DNA of 64,000 bases, from the NCBI GenBank assembly GCA_041399155.1, contig JAWKTI010000002.1, forward strand, positions 806,001 to 870,000, read 5' to 3'. The translations under genes were made by a program, and so were the position numbers. This stretch comes from Zavarzinella sp. (GTDB lineage Bacteria; Planctomycetota; Planctomycetia; Gemmatales; Gemmataceae). Positions 20,364 through 30,407 of this stretch are shown here, one piece after another (positions within the stretch are counted from its first letter, which is position 1; each line of letters opens with the position of its first letter). The notes under the pieces were generated by a model. The model was not told the DNA's origin and ran no database searches. It saw nothing but the letters and a program-made list of their open reading frames with translations.

Positions 20364-20915
20364 ATGGTACCTTCACCTTTTTATCTTCGTTCTATCCTTG
20401 CACCATTCTTACGAATTTCGCTTTTTCAGGGTGTTGTTACGCTAGGAAGAAGCTCTAATGCAAATATTGTAGTTGCAGACAAAAGTGTTTCTCGCCGTCA
20501 TGCCGAATTCAAAATCATCAAATCGGATGTCGCGATTCGTGATCTCGATAGCCGCAATGGCACATATTTAGATGGTGTTCGAATCAAGACCGGAGTGATT
20601 GGAGCGGGCCAGATAATCCGCTTTGGATTGATCTCGTTTTATGTTGATAAAACCGCAGCGCAGGATGAAGATACGTTTGATTCCAGCCTCCCGAAGTCAA
20701 AGACCAATCGATGCTGGAAAGAGTGCGAATCCGGCTTGACGAACGCTCAGGCGCGTGTGTTGATTTTGCTTCTTGAAGGTTATTCTGAAATCGAAATCGG
20801 CTTGAAATTACACATCAGCAGACATACTGTTCATAATCACGCCCGTGCCATTTATCTCGCGTTTGATGTGCACTCACGGTCGCAGCTCATGGCGTTTCAT
20901 GCCAGGCAATTGTAA
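20364..20915 (+). CDS. FHA domain - LuxR-type HTH transcription factor
   Basis: A 183-residue protein with an N-terminal forkhead-associated domain (VVTLGRSSNANIVVADKSVS, SRRHAEF, DLDSRNGTYLDGVRI) joined by a short linker to a C-terminal LuxR/GerE helix-turn-helix (LTNAQARVLILLLEGYSEIE, LHISRHTVHNHARAIYLAF). FHA domains bind phosphothreonine, so the protein probably couples Ser/Thr kinase signalling to transcription. ATG at 20364 is preferred to 20313 because a GA-rich stretch (GAAGAGA) lies upstream. It sits 147 bases before the haloperoxidase-like gene, in the same direction, and is a good candidate for the regulator of the 21-37 kb cluster; that link is inferred from position only. Confidence 0.85.
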   Translation: MVPSPFYLRSILAPFLRISLFQGVVTLGRSSNANIVVADKSVSRRHAEFKIIKSDVAIRDLDSRNGTYLDGVRIKTGVIGAGQIIRFGLISFYVDKTAAQDEDTFDSSLPKSKTNRCWKECESGLTNAQARVLILLLEGYSEIEIGLKLHISRHTVHNHARAIYLAFDVHSRSQLMAFHARQL

Positions 20916-20949
20916 AAGTGATTCGCGAGTCCAAGACTCAGCCGATCCC

Positions 20950-20974
20950 AAATTAGCCTGTTTAGGTCATGGCA
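20950..20974 (+). promoter_or_regulatory. 25-bp motif shared with 30291-30315, upstream copy 1
   Basis: AAATTAGCCT then GTTT then AGGTCATGGCA. It matches the second copy at 22 of 25 positions. It ends 87 bases before the ATG at 21062; the second copy ends 92 bases before the ATG at 30408. Similar placement ahead of two transcription units suggests an operator or an activator site. Confidence 0.5.
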
Positions 20975-21061
20975 CCGACAGAGAAAAGAACAATAACACT
21001 TGATAGGTTCGTTAGATTCTGTTTTGAAAAGACTCTCACTATTACACAGAGATGATCACTT

Positions 21062-22763
21062 ATGCTCAACAACGGCGATACTAAACGAGAATATAAAGTA
21101 GCCGGCAAATCGGTCCGGGGACTAGGCAGTTTCCACAAAACGCTGAAACACAATGAATTTGGCGAAGTGGATTCCGGCCAGTTTGAGAAGCTTGTCGATG
21201 CAACCGAGGGAGCTGCAGCATTCAAAGATGTGCCAAGCTTTGCCAGCGGTGCGGCTAAACTGACAAATCCCCAGTGTGGACTTGCAAGCGATCGCCTGAC
21301 ACAGCACCCCGCACATTATACGATGCCACCTGCACCGCAAGTGCTCTCCATTACGACTGCTGCCGAAATGACTGAGTTGTATTGGATGGCGTTGCTCAGG
21401 GATGTTTCTTTTGATCAATTCGCAGACGATCCGGGCGTTAAGTCCGCGGCTGCGGAGGTCTATGCAAAGTTTCAACTGGCGGTTGCAGATACTGATGCAG
21501 GGCATCTGATGCCGGGAATTGATGTGCCAGACGAATCTGGCAAGCTGGCCAAGATAACACCGCAGAATCTTTTCCGCCTCGGCCTGCCAGGAGATGAATT
21601 TGGCCCGATGCTCAGTCAATTTATGATTCGGGATATTCACTACGGTACTCAACAAATTGATCAGAAACAACTTCCTTACGCAAAGGACCGCAACTATCTG
21701 ACCGAGTTCACTGCATGGCTTGATGCACAAAACACTGGACGAGACATCGACGGAAACGACTATTCCACTGCCAATGATGGTAATCCAGATAATTTCGAGA
21801 AGGACCGAAGATACATTGCTACACCCCGCGATCTTGCTCGTTTTGTGAATAAGGATGCCTTGCACCAGGCATATTTCAATGCCACGCTGCTGCTGTTATC
21901 AGGTGGTGCACTTTGGACAGACGGCAATCCATATGGGGACAACGGCAGTCTGAACAAACGCGAAGCGGGCTTTGGTGTTCTTGGGGGCCCGCATATTCTC
22001 GCACTTGTTTCCGAAGTCGCTACTCGAGCGCTCAAGGTCGTCTGGAGATCAAAAGTGGCAGGTTCACCTGCGGCTAAGACCGGAGGCATACGGCGGACTT
22101 GTCCACGTGCAGAATATCGGTGCGCCATCGGGCAAGAGACCTTACGGGCTGCCGGGCTGGGTTGCAAGCACCGCTGCTGCAAAGCAGGTGAAAGATAAGT
22201 ACAAGAGTTTGTTGTTACCAATGGCCTTCACGCCGGGCAGTCCTAATCATCCCGCGTATGGAGCTGGTCACGCTACCGTTGCCGGTGCGTGTGTCACTGT
22301 ACTGAAAGCATTCTTCAAAACAATTAACAAGACCAAGAGTAAATCAGAACCGATCAAGTTCAGCACTCTTACCGAACGCGAGACGCCCTATTCGAAACCC
22401 CAGCCGATTCAATCTTACATAACCAGCGCTGAACATGAATGTGTGCGAAAAACATTGCCGAAAGCAGAAGCGGACAAACTCACCATCGAAGGTGAATTGA
22501 ATAAGCTCGCGATGAATGTCGCGATGGGCCGCAGCTTTGGCGGAGTGCACTGGCGAACGGACAATACCCGCAGTCTTATCCTGGGTGAAGCGTTGGCAGC
22601 ACGGATTTTGGCTGATATTACGCTGGATTCCAACGAAAAACCCACTTTTGAATTCCGCAGTTTCAGTCGAAAAAGCGATGGTAAACCCAAGATGATTTTG
22701 ATCCGCCAGGGCAGAATCTACGTGGATGGTGATCTTGTTGAAACGAACACAAGTGCGCTGTAA
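21062..22763 (+). pseudogene. vanadium-dependent haloperoxidase-like protein (PAP2 superfamily), frameshifted
   Basis: The repaired protein has about 566 residues. The first frame covers the N-terminal helical region to VVWRSK; an extra A in AAAA at 22051-22054 shifts the frame, which resumes as KWQVHLRLRPEAYGGLVHVQ and runs to 22763. The vanadate-pocket motifs are all present: K and R in KWQVHLRLRPEAYGG, HPAYGAGHATVAG, and GRSFGGVHWRTDN with Arg and the axial His. Known members oxidise halides with hydrogen peroxide; related acid phosphatases share the fold. No signal peptide is seen at ATG 21062. It is the first gene of the plus-strand cluster. Confidence 0.82.
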
Positions 22764-22864
22764 ATGCAAACAGGTTTCCAAGCAAACCGGCTGTTAGGAA
22801 ACGCGTGACATGCATTCTGGATCGTGATAGGAAGTTAACAAATTACACTATACGAGGCAATTTC

Positions 22865-24919
22865 ATGAACGTCAGCGGATTATACGAACGACAGGCCAAT
22901 AATGATGTTCCATTTTCCCGCGAGAATTTGCGTCTTGATGTGGATGGTACTTTTCCACAAATGGCGGCAAGCGGAACCGGGTCGTCCGGGTTGCAGTTCA
23001 GCGCCCATTGGGTTGCGCGGCCTTTGACGCAAACAATCACTTTGGATGGCGAAGAGTGGAGCGGGCCGATTGTTCAAAAGTTCGGGAACGTAAACCTGAT
23101 GCCGTACGATTTTATCTCGATACGAGTTGAGAATGGCCAGTTACGCGCAACGTTTCAACGCACAGGCTTTCCTGATCGCGTGAAGGATTTCAATTTCAAA
23201 TCTCCACACTTTCGAGAAGTTACGTTCGAATACGACGCGGAGGAGGGTGTCGACCTCTTGCTGGAGTACGAGACGCATTCGCATGTGGATCGGCCAGCGA
23301 CCTTAGCGAACGAAACGCTGAGCATTGATAATGTGTTTGAGCGAGCCGGATTCGACGTGCTGCGCACCGGGCAGGACAGCATCGTGCCCAATGCCGGTTC
23401 CGGCACGAATGAACGATGGAGTTCCAATGAAATGCATGACGCAATGCAGGTTCATTTCTCTCGGTTCGCGGCGTTGCCACTTTCTCAACAAAACCAGCCA
23501 CGCTGGGCGTTGTGGACGTTCTTTGCAAAACTGTACGAAGACGGTCCAAGTACAGGCGGCATTATGTTTGACACGATTGGGTCGGCACATCGTCAAGGAA
23601 CCGCAATTTTTCGAAATTCCTTTATCTCCAATGCCCCTTTTGGAGAAACCACAGTTGATGCCTGGCGGCAACGTATGGCGTTTTGGACTGCAGTTCACGA
23701 GATGGGCCATGCATTCAACCTTCTGCATGCCTGGCAGAAAACATTGGGAACCCCCTGGATTCCTCAGCCATCAGGATACGACTTGCTGACATTCATGAAT
23801 TACCCTTACTTGTATAAGACGGGAACTTTTTCAGAAGCGAATACTATCCGTTTCTTCAAAGATTTCGACTTCCGTTTCACAGATGATGAACTCTTATTTC
23901 TGCGTCACGCGCCTGAGCGCTACGTCATCATGGGTGGAGCAAACTTCGGGACCAACCACGCACTCGAACAGGCGCGTCTTTCGCCTGTGCCTGCCTTTGC
24001 TCTCGAATTAAGGGTTAATCGTGAGACACCGGAATTCGAGTTCATGGAACCGGTTGTCATCGAAATGAAGCTGACGAATACAACCAGTCAGCCGACATTA
24101 ATTGAAGAACATCTGCTCCGCATGAATGATTCGATGACGATCCTGGTCCGAAAAAGAGGTGAGGAAGCCAAGGCGTTTCATCCGTTCGCGCATTATTGTT
24201 ACCAGCCGAACTTGATTGTGCTTGAGCCTGGCCAGTCCGTATATGAGTCGCTGTTCCTTTCCGTTGATCATCATGAATGGCTCATTGATTCGCCGGGATA
24301 CTACTCAATCCAGGTCTGCCTGCAACTGCGTGACGAAGACATTCTTTCCAACGCGTTCCAGGTCAGGGTGGCTCCGCCAGTGAATCGCGACCAGGAGTAT
24401 CTTGCTCAGGATTATTTCAGTGAAGATGTCGGTCGTGTGATCACGTTTGATGGAACATTAGTTCTGACGAAAGCGCATGATACCTTACAGGAAGTATCAG
24501 CTCGGTTTCCAAAGAGCAATGCAGCTATCCATGCGAACGTTGCTTTACATATGCCCCGTGCCGCACCGTACAAACTTCTCGTGGCATCCGGCGAAGATAA
24601 GGATTGTCGCTACGAAATTAAAGAAATTGATGCCAGAAAGGCAGATACGCAGGCGCTGGTGAAACTGCTTGGGGATCCCAAAACGGCCGATGAAACAGCC
24701 AGATTCCTGGGGCACATCGAATATGGATACTATGCAGAGCGCGTCAGCGATGCATTGAAAATGCAGGATGAAATGGAAGACGCTCACGCGGTCACCCAAT
24801 GTATGCACGATACGTTAGAATCGCGAGGTGTTCCAGAAAACATATTGGCAGAAATCACAGAAACGATCACAGACGAGCCGACAACGGAGAAGAAACCACG
24901 CAAACGCAAACCGAAGTAA
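22865..24919 (+). CDS. putative zinc metalloprotease-like protein
   Basis: A 684-residue protein I cannot place in a named family. Its middle contains a clear zinc-peptidase motif, H278-E-M-G-H282 with a further His at 288 (VHEMGHAFNLLHAW), matching HExxHxxxxxH of metzincin-like enzymes but without their Gly. The N-terminal 150 residues look beta-rich and the segment after 390 resembles an immunoglobulin-like domain (EFMEPVVIEMKLTNTTSQPT). The C-terminus is highly charged (TEKKPRKRKPK). There is no signal peptide. ATG at 22865 has GAGGCA at good spacing. It lies 101 bases after the haloperoxidase-like gene and 46 before the HAD-like gene, in one direction. Confidence 0.7.
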   Translation: MNVSGLYERQANNDVPFSRENLRLDVDGTFPQMAASGTGSSGLQFSAHWVARPLTQTITLDGEEWSGPIVQKFGNVNLMPYDFISIRVENGQLRATFQRTGFPDRVKDFNFKSPHFREVTFEYDAEEGVDLLLEYETHSHVDRPATLANETLSIDNVFERAGFDVLRTGQDSIVPNAGSGTNERWSSNEMHDAMQVHFSRFAALPLSQQNQPRWALWTFFAKLYEDGPSTGGIMFDTIGSAHRQGTAIFRNSFISNAPFGETTVDAWRQRMAFWTAVHEMGHAFNLLHAWQKTLGTPWIPQPSGYDLLTFMNYPYLYKTGTFSEANTIRFFKDFDFRFTDDELLFLRHAPERYVIMGGANFGTNHALEQARLSPVPAFALELRVNRETPEFEFMEPVVIEMKLTNTTSQPTLIEEHLLRMNDSMTILVRKRGEEAKAFHPFAHYCYQPNLIVLEPGQSVYESLFLSVDHHEWLIDSPGYYSIQVCLQLRDEDILSNAFQVRVAPPVNRDQEYLAQDYFSEDVGRVITFDGTLVLTKAHDTLQEVSARFPKSNAAIHANVALHMPRAAPYKLLVASGEDKDCRYEIKEIDARKADTQALVKLLGDPKTADETARFLGHIEYGYYAERVSDALKMQDEMEDAHAVTQCMHDTLESRGVPENILAEITETITDEPTTEKKPRKRKPK

Positions 24920-24965
24920 AGGAGTTCATTGAAATGCTCGGTCATTGCTTCAGGGAGGCAACTCG

Positions 24966-25478
24966 ATGATTGAAGTGATCATGTTCGATTTAGGCGGGAC
25001 GTTAGTTTCCGGGTCTCCGCCCGTGCCAATGCCTGGTATTCTTGAAGCGCTGGCAGACATCCAGACGTTGGTGGATTCTAACGGTAAGCCATTGGACTGG
25101 TGTTTGGTTTCCGATTTCTACAGTGTTACACCTCCGGCTGTTCCGAACAAAGTGTCCGAAATGGAGAATCAATACAAGGTTATTCTGCAGGATACTGGCC
25201 TGGACAGTTTCTTTTCACCCTTCGACCAACGTGTGACCTTATCGACGCATCTGGGAATTCTCAAGCCGGATTGTCGAATTTTCCAATTGGCATTGTCACG
25301 CCTTGGCCGCGGAACATTGCCCCTGGAGAAATGCCTTCTGATTACAGAAGAGGCATTTCATGTGTCCTTCGTTCGATCGTTCGGGATGAAGGCGTTACGG
25401 TTTGGTGCGATTGGTAATCCAGGTGTGGATTTCAGTTCGTGGGCTGAAGTGAAAAGCCTGATCGCTCAGTATGTGTGA
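24966..25478 (+). CDS. HAD-like hydrolase, probably degenerate
   Basis: A 170-residue HAD-superfamily protein. Motif I reads IMFDLGGTLV, where the nucleophile Asp8 is kept but the second Asp of DxDGT is Gly. Motif II region is CLVSDF, motif III is the Lys in GILKPDCRIF, and motif IV is LITEEAF, with Glu-Glu in place of the usual Asp pair. Changes at the general acid and at the metal site suggest weak or altered catalysis. ATG at 24966 follows GGGAGGCA. It sits tightly between the metalloprotease-like and Ycf48-like genes, as part of the same unit. Confidence 0.75.
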   Translation: MIEVIMFDLGGTLVSGSPPVPMPGILEALADIQTLVDSNGKPLDWCLVSDFYSVTPPAVPNKVSEMENQYKVILQDTGLDSFFSPFDQRVTLSTHLGILKPDCRIFQLALSRLGRGTLPLEKCLLITEEAFHVSFVRSFGMKALRFGAIGNPGVDFSSWAEVKSLIAQYV

Positions 25479-25513
25479 TTTCGATTGTTTACGTTTAACT
25501 AGGATCAATTACG

Positions 25514-27178
25514 ATGAATCGCTTTCAACGTGTTCAGGAAATTTTAGATACCGCTGTTGGCGGGCCGAGTGCACCAGCTGGCCCGCATAGCGCTTTCTGG
25601 CGTGGAATCACACGAGATGAATTCGTAGCGAAGAAAATCTTTGGCCTGGAACTAATCACAGTAGGCAGCGGGGCAGGTTCAATTCTTATCAAAGCATTGA
25701 AAGGCGAGACACCTTTTGGAGCAGACACCGGAAACGATGAAGCAGATTACAACCGCATGCCTTCAGGTCGAGATCCTGTCCCCAATGAAGATATTACCTT
25801 CATCCAGCAATGGATCGACGAAGGCTGCCTGGAAGATCCCTACGTCGCTGTCGCCCCGCTTGCCTGGCGTACAACCAATGCCCCGGTGGCAAGTGCACGC
25901 ACGGATGACATCTGGTTCAGCGATCCGCTTACCGGCTGGGCCGTCAACAGCGATGGCACAATTGTCAACACGATTGACGGAGGCGTTTCCTGGAACATAC
26001 AACACTCTGCCCCGGGTGTTTATTTTCGATGCATTAGTTTTGCAGACTCGAGTAACGGTTGGGCAGGGACATTATCAAGAAGTCGTCGACTGTTCCAAAC
26101 CGCTGACGGAGGCAATAACTGGACTCGGGTAACCAATCTGCCCGCGGATGCTCCCGTTGCCATCTGCGGAATCTCTGTTGTCAATAATCAGGTTGTCTAC
26201 GGTTCAGGTACCAATCGGCCAGAAGATTTTCCCGGCATCATCAAGACAACCGATGGCGGAACTACATGGTCCGCGATCGACATGTCCGACCATGCATCGA
26301 TACTGATCGATGTATATTTCACAGACCCCATGCACGGCTGGGTTGTCGGAGGCAAAGCGAATGAGCCAACACCTACAACGCGTGACAAAGTCAAACCGGT
26401 AGTGCTGGAAACCAACGATGGCGGTGTCAGCTGGATCAACCGGCTTGCCGGTCAGGAAGACATGTTCCCGTTCGGCGAATGGGGCTGGAAAATACAATTC
26501 CTCAATGACAAACTTGGCTTTGTTTCCCTGGAAAACTTCACAGCCGGAGCAATACTCAAGACCGTGGACGGCGGTAAGACCTGGAAGCGAATCAAGATCA
26601 ATGACCCGCAGGGAAATGTGAACCTTGAAGGAGTCGGCTTCATTGATGAACAACGTGGCTGGGTAGGCGGTTGGGGGTCAGATTTCACACCGCCTGGGCC
26701 GACAGGTTATTCCAGTGCAACGACCGATGGCGGGGAAACATGGACCGACGCCAACGAAATCGGCTTGCGAATTAACCGCTTTCGATTTTTTGGCAAGCCG
26801 GTAACCGTAGGGTATGCCTCTGGATTTACCGTGTATAAGTACACCTCGTCTCCATTGCCAGCGATAAGCACAGAGGTAGCTTCTAACCGGACTCGTCCGC
26901 TTTTGCCAGTTTCGAACATCCAATCCACGACGTTCCCAGTCGACATACAGATGGATATTCCTGACGGTACCAGGCGTCTCACCTTGCATGTCTGGGATCG
27001 CTTCGGTGTCGATCACGGTTACATTCTCGATGAAGTGCGACCCGATTCTGGATTACAGTTTTTCCGTTGGGATGGCATTGATGACCGTGGAAACGCAGTA
27101 ATTGACGGTGATTATATTCTTCGACTGACTGCGGATGATACTTCTGCCAGCAGTACGCTGTCGTATCGAAGCGTATAA
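25514..27178 (+). CDS. Ycf48/BNR-repeat protein with a cluster-specific N-terminal module
   Basis: A 554-residue three-part protein. Residues 1 to about 115 form a module (FQRVQEILDTAVGG, HSAFWRGITRDEFVAKKIFG, ending ITFIQQWIDEGC) that also occurs near the C-terminus of the ferritin-like protein at 33070-35241. Residues about 120-450 are a beta-propeller of Ycf48/BNR repeats, with recurrent blocks such as TDPMHGWVVGG, TTDGGTTWSAI and TVDGGKTWKRI. The last 80 residues resemble a FlgD-type immunoglobulin fold (FFRWDGIDDRGNAVIDGDYI). Ycf48 itself is a photosystem II assembly factor; here the propeller more likely acts as a scaffold. No signal peptide is seen. Confidence 0.78.
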   Translation: MNRFQRVQEILDTAVGGPSAPAGPHSAFWRGITRDEFVAKKIFGLELITVGSGAGSILIKALKGETPFGADTGNDEADYNRMPSGRDPVPNEDITFIQQWIDEGCLEDPYVAVAPLAWRTTNAPVASARTDDIWFSDPLTGWAVNSDGTIVNTIDGGVSWNIQHSAPGVYFRCISFADSSNGWAGTLSRSRRLFQTADGGNNWTRVTNLPADAPVAICGISVVNNQVVYGSGTNRPEDFPGIIKTTDGGTTWSAIDMSDHASILIDVYFTDPMHGWVVGGKANEPTPTTRDKVKPVVLETNDGGVSWINRLAGQEDMFPFGEWGWKIQFLNDKLGFVSLENFTAGAILKTVDGGKTWKRIKINDPQGNVNLEGVGFIDEQRGWVGGWGSDFTPPGPTGYSSATTDGGETWTDANEIGLRINRFRFFGKPVTVGYASGFTVYKYTSSPLPAISTEVASNRTRPLLPVSNIQSTTFPVDIQMDIPDGTRRLTLHVWDRFGVDHGYILDEVRPDSGLQFFRWDGIDDRGNAVIDGDYILRLTADDTSASSTLSYRSV

Positions 27179-27231
27179 ACGGAAAAGTTTTGTAAATATT
27201 TGCAACAGATCAATAACACTTGGGAGAAAGC

Positions 27232-28584
27232 ATGAACTCGCGTTTTATCCAAATTCAAAAACCCTCGACTCACACAGGATTAGAACTTGCTGCGCCTGCA
27301 ACGATTCCAAGACCTGCGGAACTCAGTAAGCGCGACTGGGCAATCTTTTTGCTTCATACCGCTGCTGAAGTTGAGCATGCTCTCCTGGTGCAGTATCTAT
27401 ACGCTGCATACTCGATCAAAAGTCAGACAATTCCAGGAACTGGCTTGTCAACTGATGATTGGTCTTACAGTATTATCAAAATTGCCAAGGAAGAGATGGG
27501 GCACCTGCTTTGTCTGCAGAATCTGTTACGCTTCATCGGAGGGCCGACAAACCTTGACCGTGAAGATTTTCCGATTCGGTCACAATTTTATCCTTTTCCA
27601 TTCATGCTGGAAAAATTCAGTAAAGAGTCACTTTCAAAATATCTTTTCGCAGAGATGCCTGAAGATACAAGCGGGTCAACGATTATCACACCTGAGGAAA
27701 TTGCGGAGATTCAACTACGTGCCCAGACCGCTGTCGGGAGTTCAGGGGTCGGTTTTCTCAACCATGTGGGAATGCTGTTCAGAACGTTGATCACTGTATT
27801 CAGCGACCCTGAACTGGATGATTTTCCTGGACAGTTACCGTTTCAGGCACCCGCGAAAAAGCCCTGGACAACTACGAATGACAAGCAGACAGCCCCTGAC
27901 CAGATGCCGAAAGGGGTAAAAGTTTTCCGCATTAATTCCAGAGATGATGCTATTCAAGCGCTATCAGCCATAGCACGTCAGGGGGAAGCAGCTAACAATG
28001 ATAGTGAGTTGATGGATTCACACTTCGGAAGGTTTCTGAGTATCTATCGTGCATTTCCCGATAATTTTGATCCTTCCTACCCGGTTGCTACCAATCCGAA
28101 TACGAATCTTGTGCAACCGAATGCGAGTACGATCACTGATGCGACAACGCTGTTATGGGCGCACCTGTTCAATGTAAGATATCGTATTCTTCTATCATTC
28201 ATCGGACATTCGATACTTGTTCCCGCTACACTTCCAAATGAGCCGGACAAACTGGATCCGAACAGTGGTAATTCACTACTTGTTGGATGGATCTATACAG
28301 AAATGGTTTACGCCACAGGCTCACTACGTGAGATCGCCATTCAGCTGGCGACTCTGCCACTTGCTGCAGGAGGCACTGATACTGCCGGGCCACCATTCGA
28401 ACTGCCTTACACACTGGTAATGCCTGATCATGAATCAGATCGCTGGCGTTTACACCGAGATTTAATTAATGCTTCCAGAGACATCCTCAATGAAATCATT
28501 TCAGGGGATCCGCAATCTGCGATTGCAAATGACATTTTGACGATCGATACTGCACGATTAACAGAAATTGAAGCTCGAATTTAA
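27232..28584 (+). CDS. VioB-type ferritin-like protein
   Basis: A 450-residue protein with the ferritin-like fold found in the iminophenyl-pyruvate dimer synthase part of VioB. Two Glu-x-x-His motifs that would bind a di-metal centre are present: AEVEH at residues 45-49 in HTAAEVEHALLVQYLYAAYS, and EEMGH at 87-91 in IAKEEMGHLLCLQNLL. The rest (DPSYPVATNPNT, LFNVRYRILLSFIGHS, GPPFELPYTL) matches the second ferritin-like protein at 33070. ATG at 27232 has GGGAGA upstream. It is followed after 20 bases by the lodA-like gene. In other bacteria such proteins occur beside oxidases and natural-product genes; the substrate here is unknown. Confidence 0.8.
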   Translation: MNSRFIQIQKPSTHTGLELAAPATIPRPAELSKRDWAIFLLHTAAEVEHALLVQYLYAAYSIKSQTIPGTGLSTDDWSYSIIKIAKEEMGHLLCLQNLLRFIGGPTNLDREDFPIRSQFYPFPFMLEKFSKESLSKYLFAEMPEDTSGSTIITPEEIAEIQLRAQTAVGSSGVGFLNHVGMLFRTLITVFSDPELDDFPGQLPFQAPAKKPWTTTNDKQTAPDQMPKGVKVFRINSRDDAIQALSAIARQGEAANNDSELMDSHFGRFLSIYRAFPDNFDPSYPVATNPNTNLVQPNASTITDATTLLWAHLFNVRYRILLSFIGHSILVPATLPNEPDKLDPNSGNSLLVGWIYTEMVYATGSLREIAIQLATLPLAAGGTDTAGPPFELPYTLVMPDHESDRWRLHRDLINASRDILNEIISGDPQSAIANDILTIDTARLTEIEARI

Positions 28585-28604
28585 CTTTTTACACGGAGTA
28601 ACTC

Positions 28605-30248
28605 ATGTCGAAGACTTATAAGATTCATCCCGCAATCGGATTCGCTCGTGTAGGAACGAGTGGTGAATATTTTAATGGCCCGGAAATCCCAGGCGAATTT
28701 GCACAGCCTAACAACGGATCATATCGTGATGCGAACAAAGAACTTTGCAGACAGGCATGTACTTTCAAGATATTTGAATATGACGAAACGCAAAATCAGC
28801 CAGAACTGATTGAAGTTGGTGGAACAATTCAAAAAATCGAGTGGTCAGTGCACCTGATGAATAAAAAAGCAGTGTGGTATCAATTTGCAGGTGTTGTCGG
28901 TGAGGGCCCGACTGGCTACCCTGCAAATCACCCATTGCGAAATGCAGCGATCACCAATCCAGCCGAGCGCATTAAGAAACTGATTATAGATCCCCTGCAG
29001 CGTACGATCATCGCAGACGGTTCTCCAGCAAGTCATGAAATTGAACGCGGAACGAGCACCATCCCGGGCAATGAAACATGGCCACCGGTTTTCACTGGTG
29101 GAAAGAGAATTGATTCCCTGGGTACTTTATTTGTGAATTTAAAAGGTTTTCTTACAGTGGCAGGAGGGTATGGGAAGTCCGGTACTCCAGGCCCTTTACC
29201 GCCTAATGGACAACTGAATTATGACAATAATGATAACTGGTTTGATGACACTTCAGATGGTTCCGTCACTGCAAAGCTGCATGTATCCGATGGAACAACT
29301 ATTCAAGTTGATGCCCCTGCCTGGCTCATCGTCGGCCCGCCTGACTACGCACCGCCAATTGAAAACCTGGTAACGGTATATGATTTACTGTACGATCTCG
29401 CACTTCGGAAGCTGGGATTGGATGCGACGATTTATAATGGCGCATTTGTTGGCGGGGCAGGTGGATACCGACCTTCATTTACTAAGGACATATACCCGAT
29501 CTTGCGGCGTGCATTGGATTATCGTTTCGTGATTAAAAGTGCGTCACCTCACCACAGCGGCGGAAATTTTGATATTGTCAGTCTTGCATCTCCGCCAGCA
29601 CCTGGTGAAGACCCAACAAGCAACATTCGCTCAGACATTTTCGACCGACTCCGTGACCCAGATAACTTGAACGGGCCAGGATCAAAAAACATGCCCAGAC
29701 TGCACAACGATGGAGTTGATCAGAATCCGCCTCAACCTGAAACTCGGAAATTCACGATTACCCGGTTTCAATATTTTGCCATGAAGCAATGGGCTGCCGG
29801 GTGGTTCGTTAGTGATTGGACAACGCCAGCTCCTGTCCCCGCGCTGACTCCGACTGGCATGGATCAGGCCGCAATGGAGGCCGCTTGCGGCGGTTCATTC
29901 TTCCCCGGCATGGAAGGATCCTGGATACTTCGTGATCCCAGAATATATCACACCCCCTTTGATTTCCGGTTTAAGCATTTATCAATTGAAGGTGTCGACG
30001 GAGTGACTCCCGGGGATGTTACGAAGCGCATGGCTTTGCCCTGGCAAGCCGACTTCCTCAAGTGTGGTGATTCATGGTGGCCCGCTCAGAGGCCAAATCA
30101 GGTGAAGAGAGGATCGAGCTCGCAGGAATGGGCATCTGGAATACTCAATCATGTGCAGCTGGTTGATGTCTGGTCTCAGTTGGGTATCGTAGCTCCAGAC
30201 CCATCGAACCCGGGCGAATATATTGAAACCGAACGCACATTACCTTAA
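28605..30248 (+). CDS. LodA-like quinoprotein oxidase (CTQ-dependent type)
   Basis: A 547-residue member of the LodA/GoxA family, whose characterised members oxidise lysine or glycine with a cysteine tryptophylquinone cofactor made from their own residues. The N-terminal signature IHPAIGFARVGTSGEYFNGP and the C-terminal blocks FFPGMEGSWILRDPR and PWQADFLKCGDSWWPAQRPN are plain. Cys428 and Trp491/Trp492 are likely cofactor residues; their spacing of 63-64 is close to that remembered for LodA (Cys516 and Trp581). There is no signal peptide. ATG at 28605 is preceded by CGGAG. The matching LodB-like flavoprotein is downstream at 31611. Substrate cannot be told from sequence. Confidence 0.87.
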   Translation: MSKTYKIHPAIGFARVGTSGEYFNGPEIPGEFAQPNNGSYRDANKELCRQACTFKIFEYDETQNQPELIEVGGTIQKIEWSVHLMNKKAVWYQFAGVVGEGPTGYPANHPLRNAAITNPAERIKKLIIDPLQRTIIADGSPASHEIERGTSTIPGNETWPPVFTGGKRIDSLGTLFVNLKGFLTVAGGYGKSGTPGPLPPNGQLNYDNNDNWFDDTSDGSVTAKLHVSDGTTIQVDAPAWLIVGPPDYAPPIENLVTVYDLLYDLALRKLGLDATIYNGAFVGGAGGYRPSFTKDIYPILRRALDYRFVIKSASPHHSGGNFDIVSLASPPAPGEDPTSNIRSDIFDRLRDPDNLNGPGSKNMPRLHNDGVDQNPPQPETRKFTITRFQYFAMKQWAAGWFVSDWTTPAPVPALTPTGMDQAAMEAACGGSFFPGMEGSWILRDPRIYHTPFDFRFKHLSIEGVDGVTPGDVTKRMALPWQADFLKCGDSWWPAQRPNQVKRGSSSQEWASGILNHVQLVDVWSQLGIVAPDPSNPGEYIETERTLP

Positions 30249-30290
30249 TTCGTTGATCTGACTTTGTGAATTGATAATTATCATCAATCG

Positions 30291-30315
30291 AAATTAGCCT
30301 TTTCAGGTCATGCCA
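30291..30315 (+). promoter_or_regulatory. 25-bp motif shared with 20950-20974, copy 2
   Basis: AAATTAGCCT then TTTC then AGGTCATGCCA, with three mismatches to copy 1. It lies between the lodA-like stop (30248) and the PQQ-dehydrogenase-like start (30408), in the same orientation and at nearly the same distance from the ATG as copy 1. It suggests a second promoter in the cluster. Confidence 0.5.
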
Positions 30316-30407
30316 TCAATCTCCGGAATGCAAACAATATATTTATGTTCAGTTTGGTTCTTTCATGTGAGATCTGTACGCTTCGTATTGCTTTGAGGGA
30401 GTTTTTG

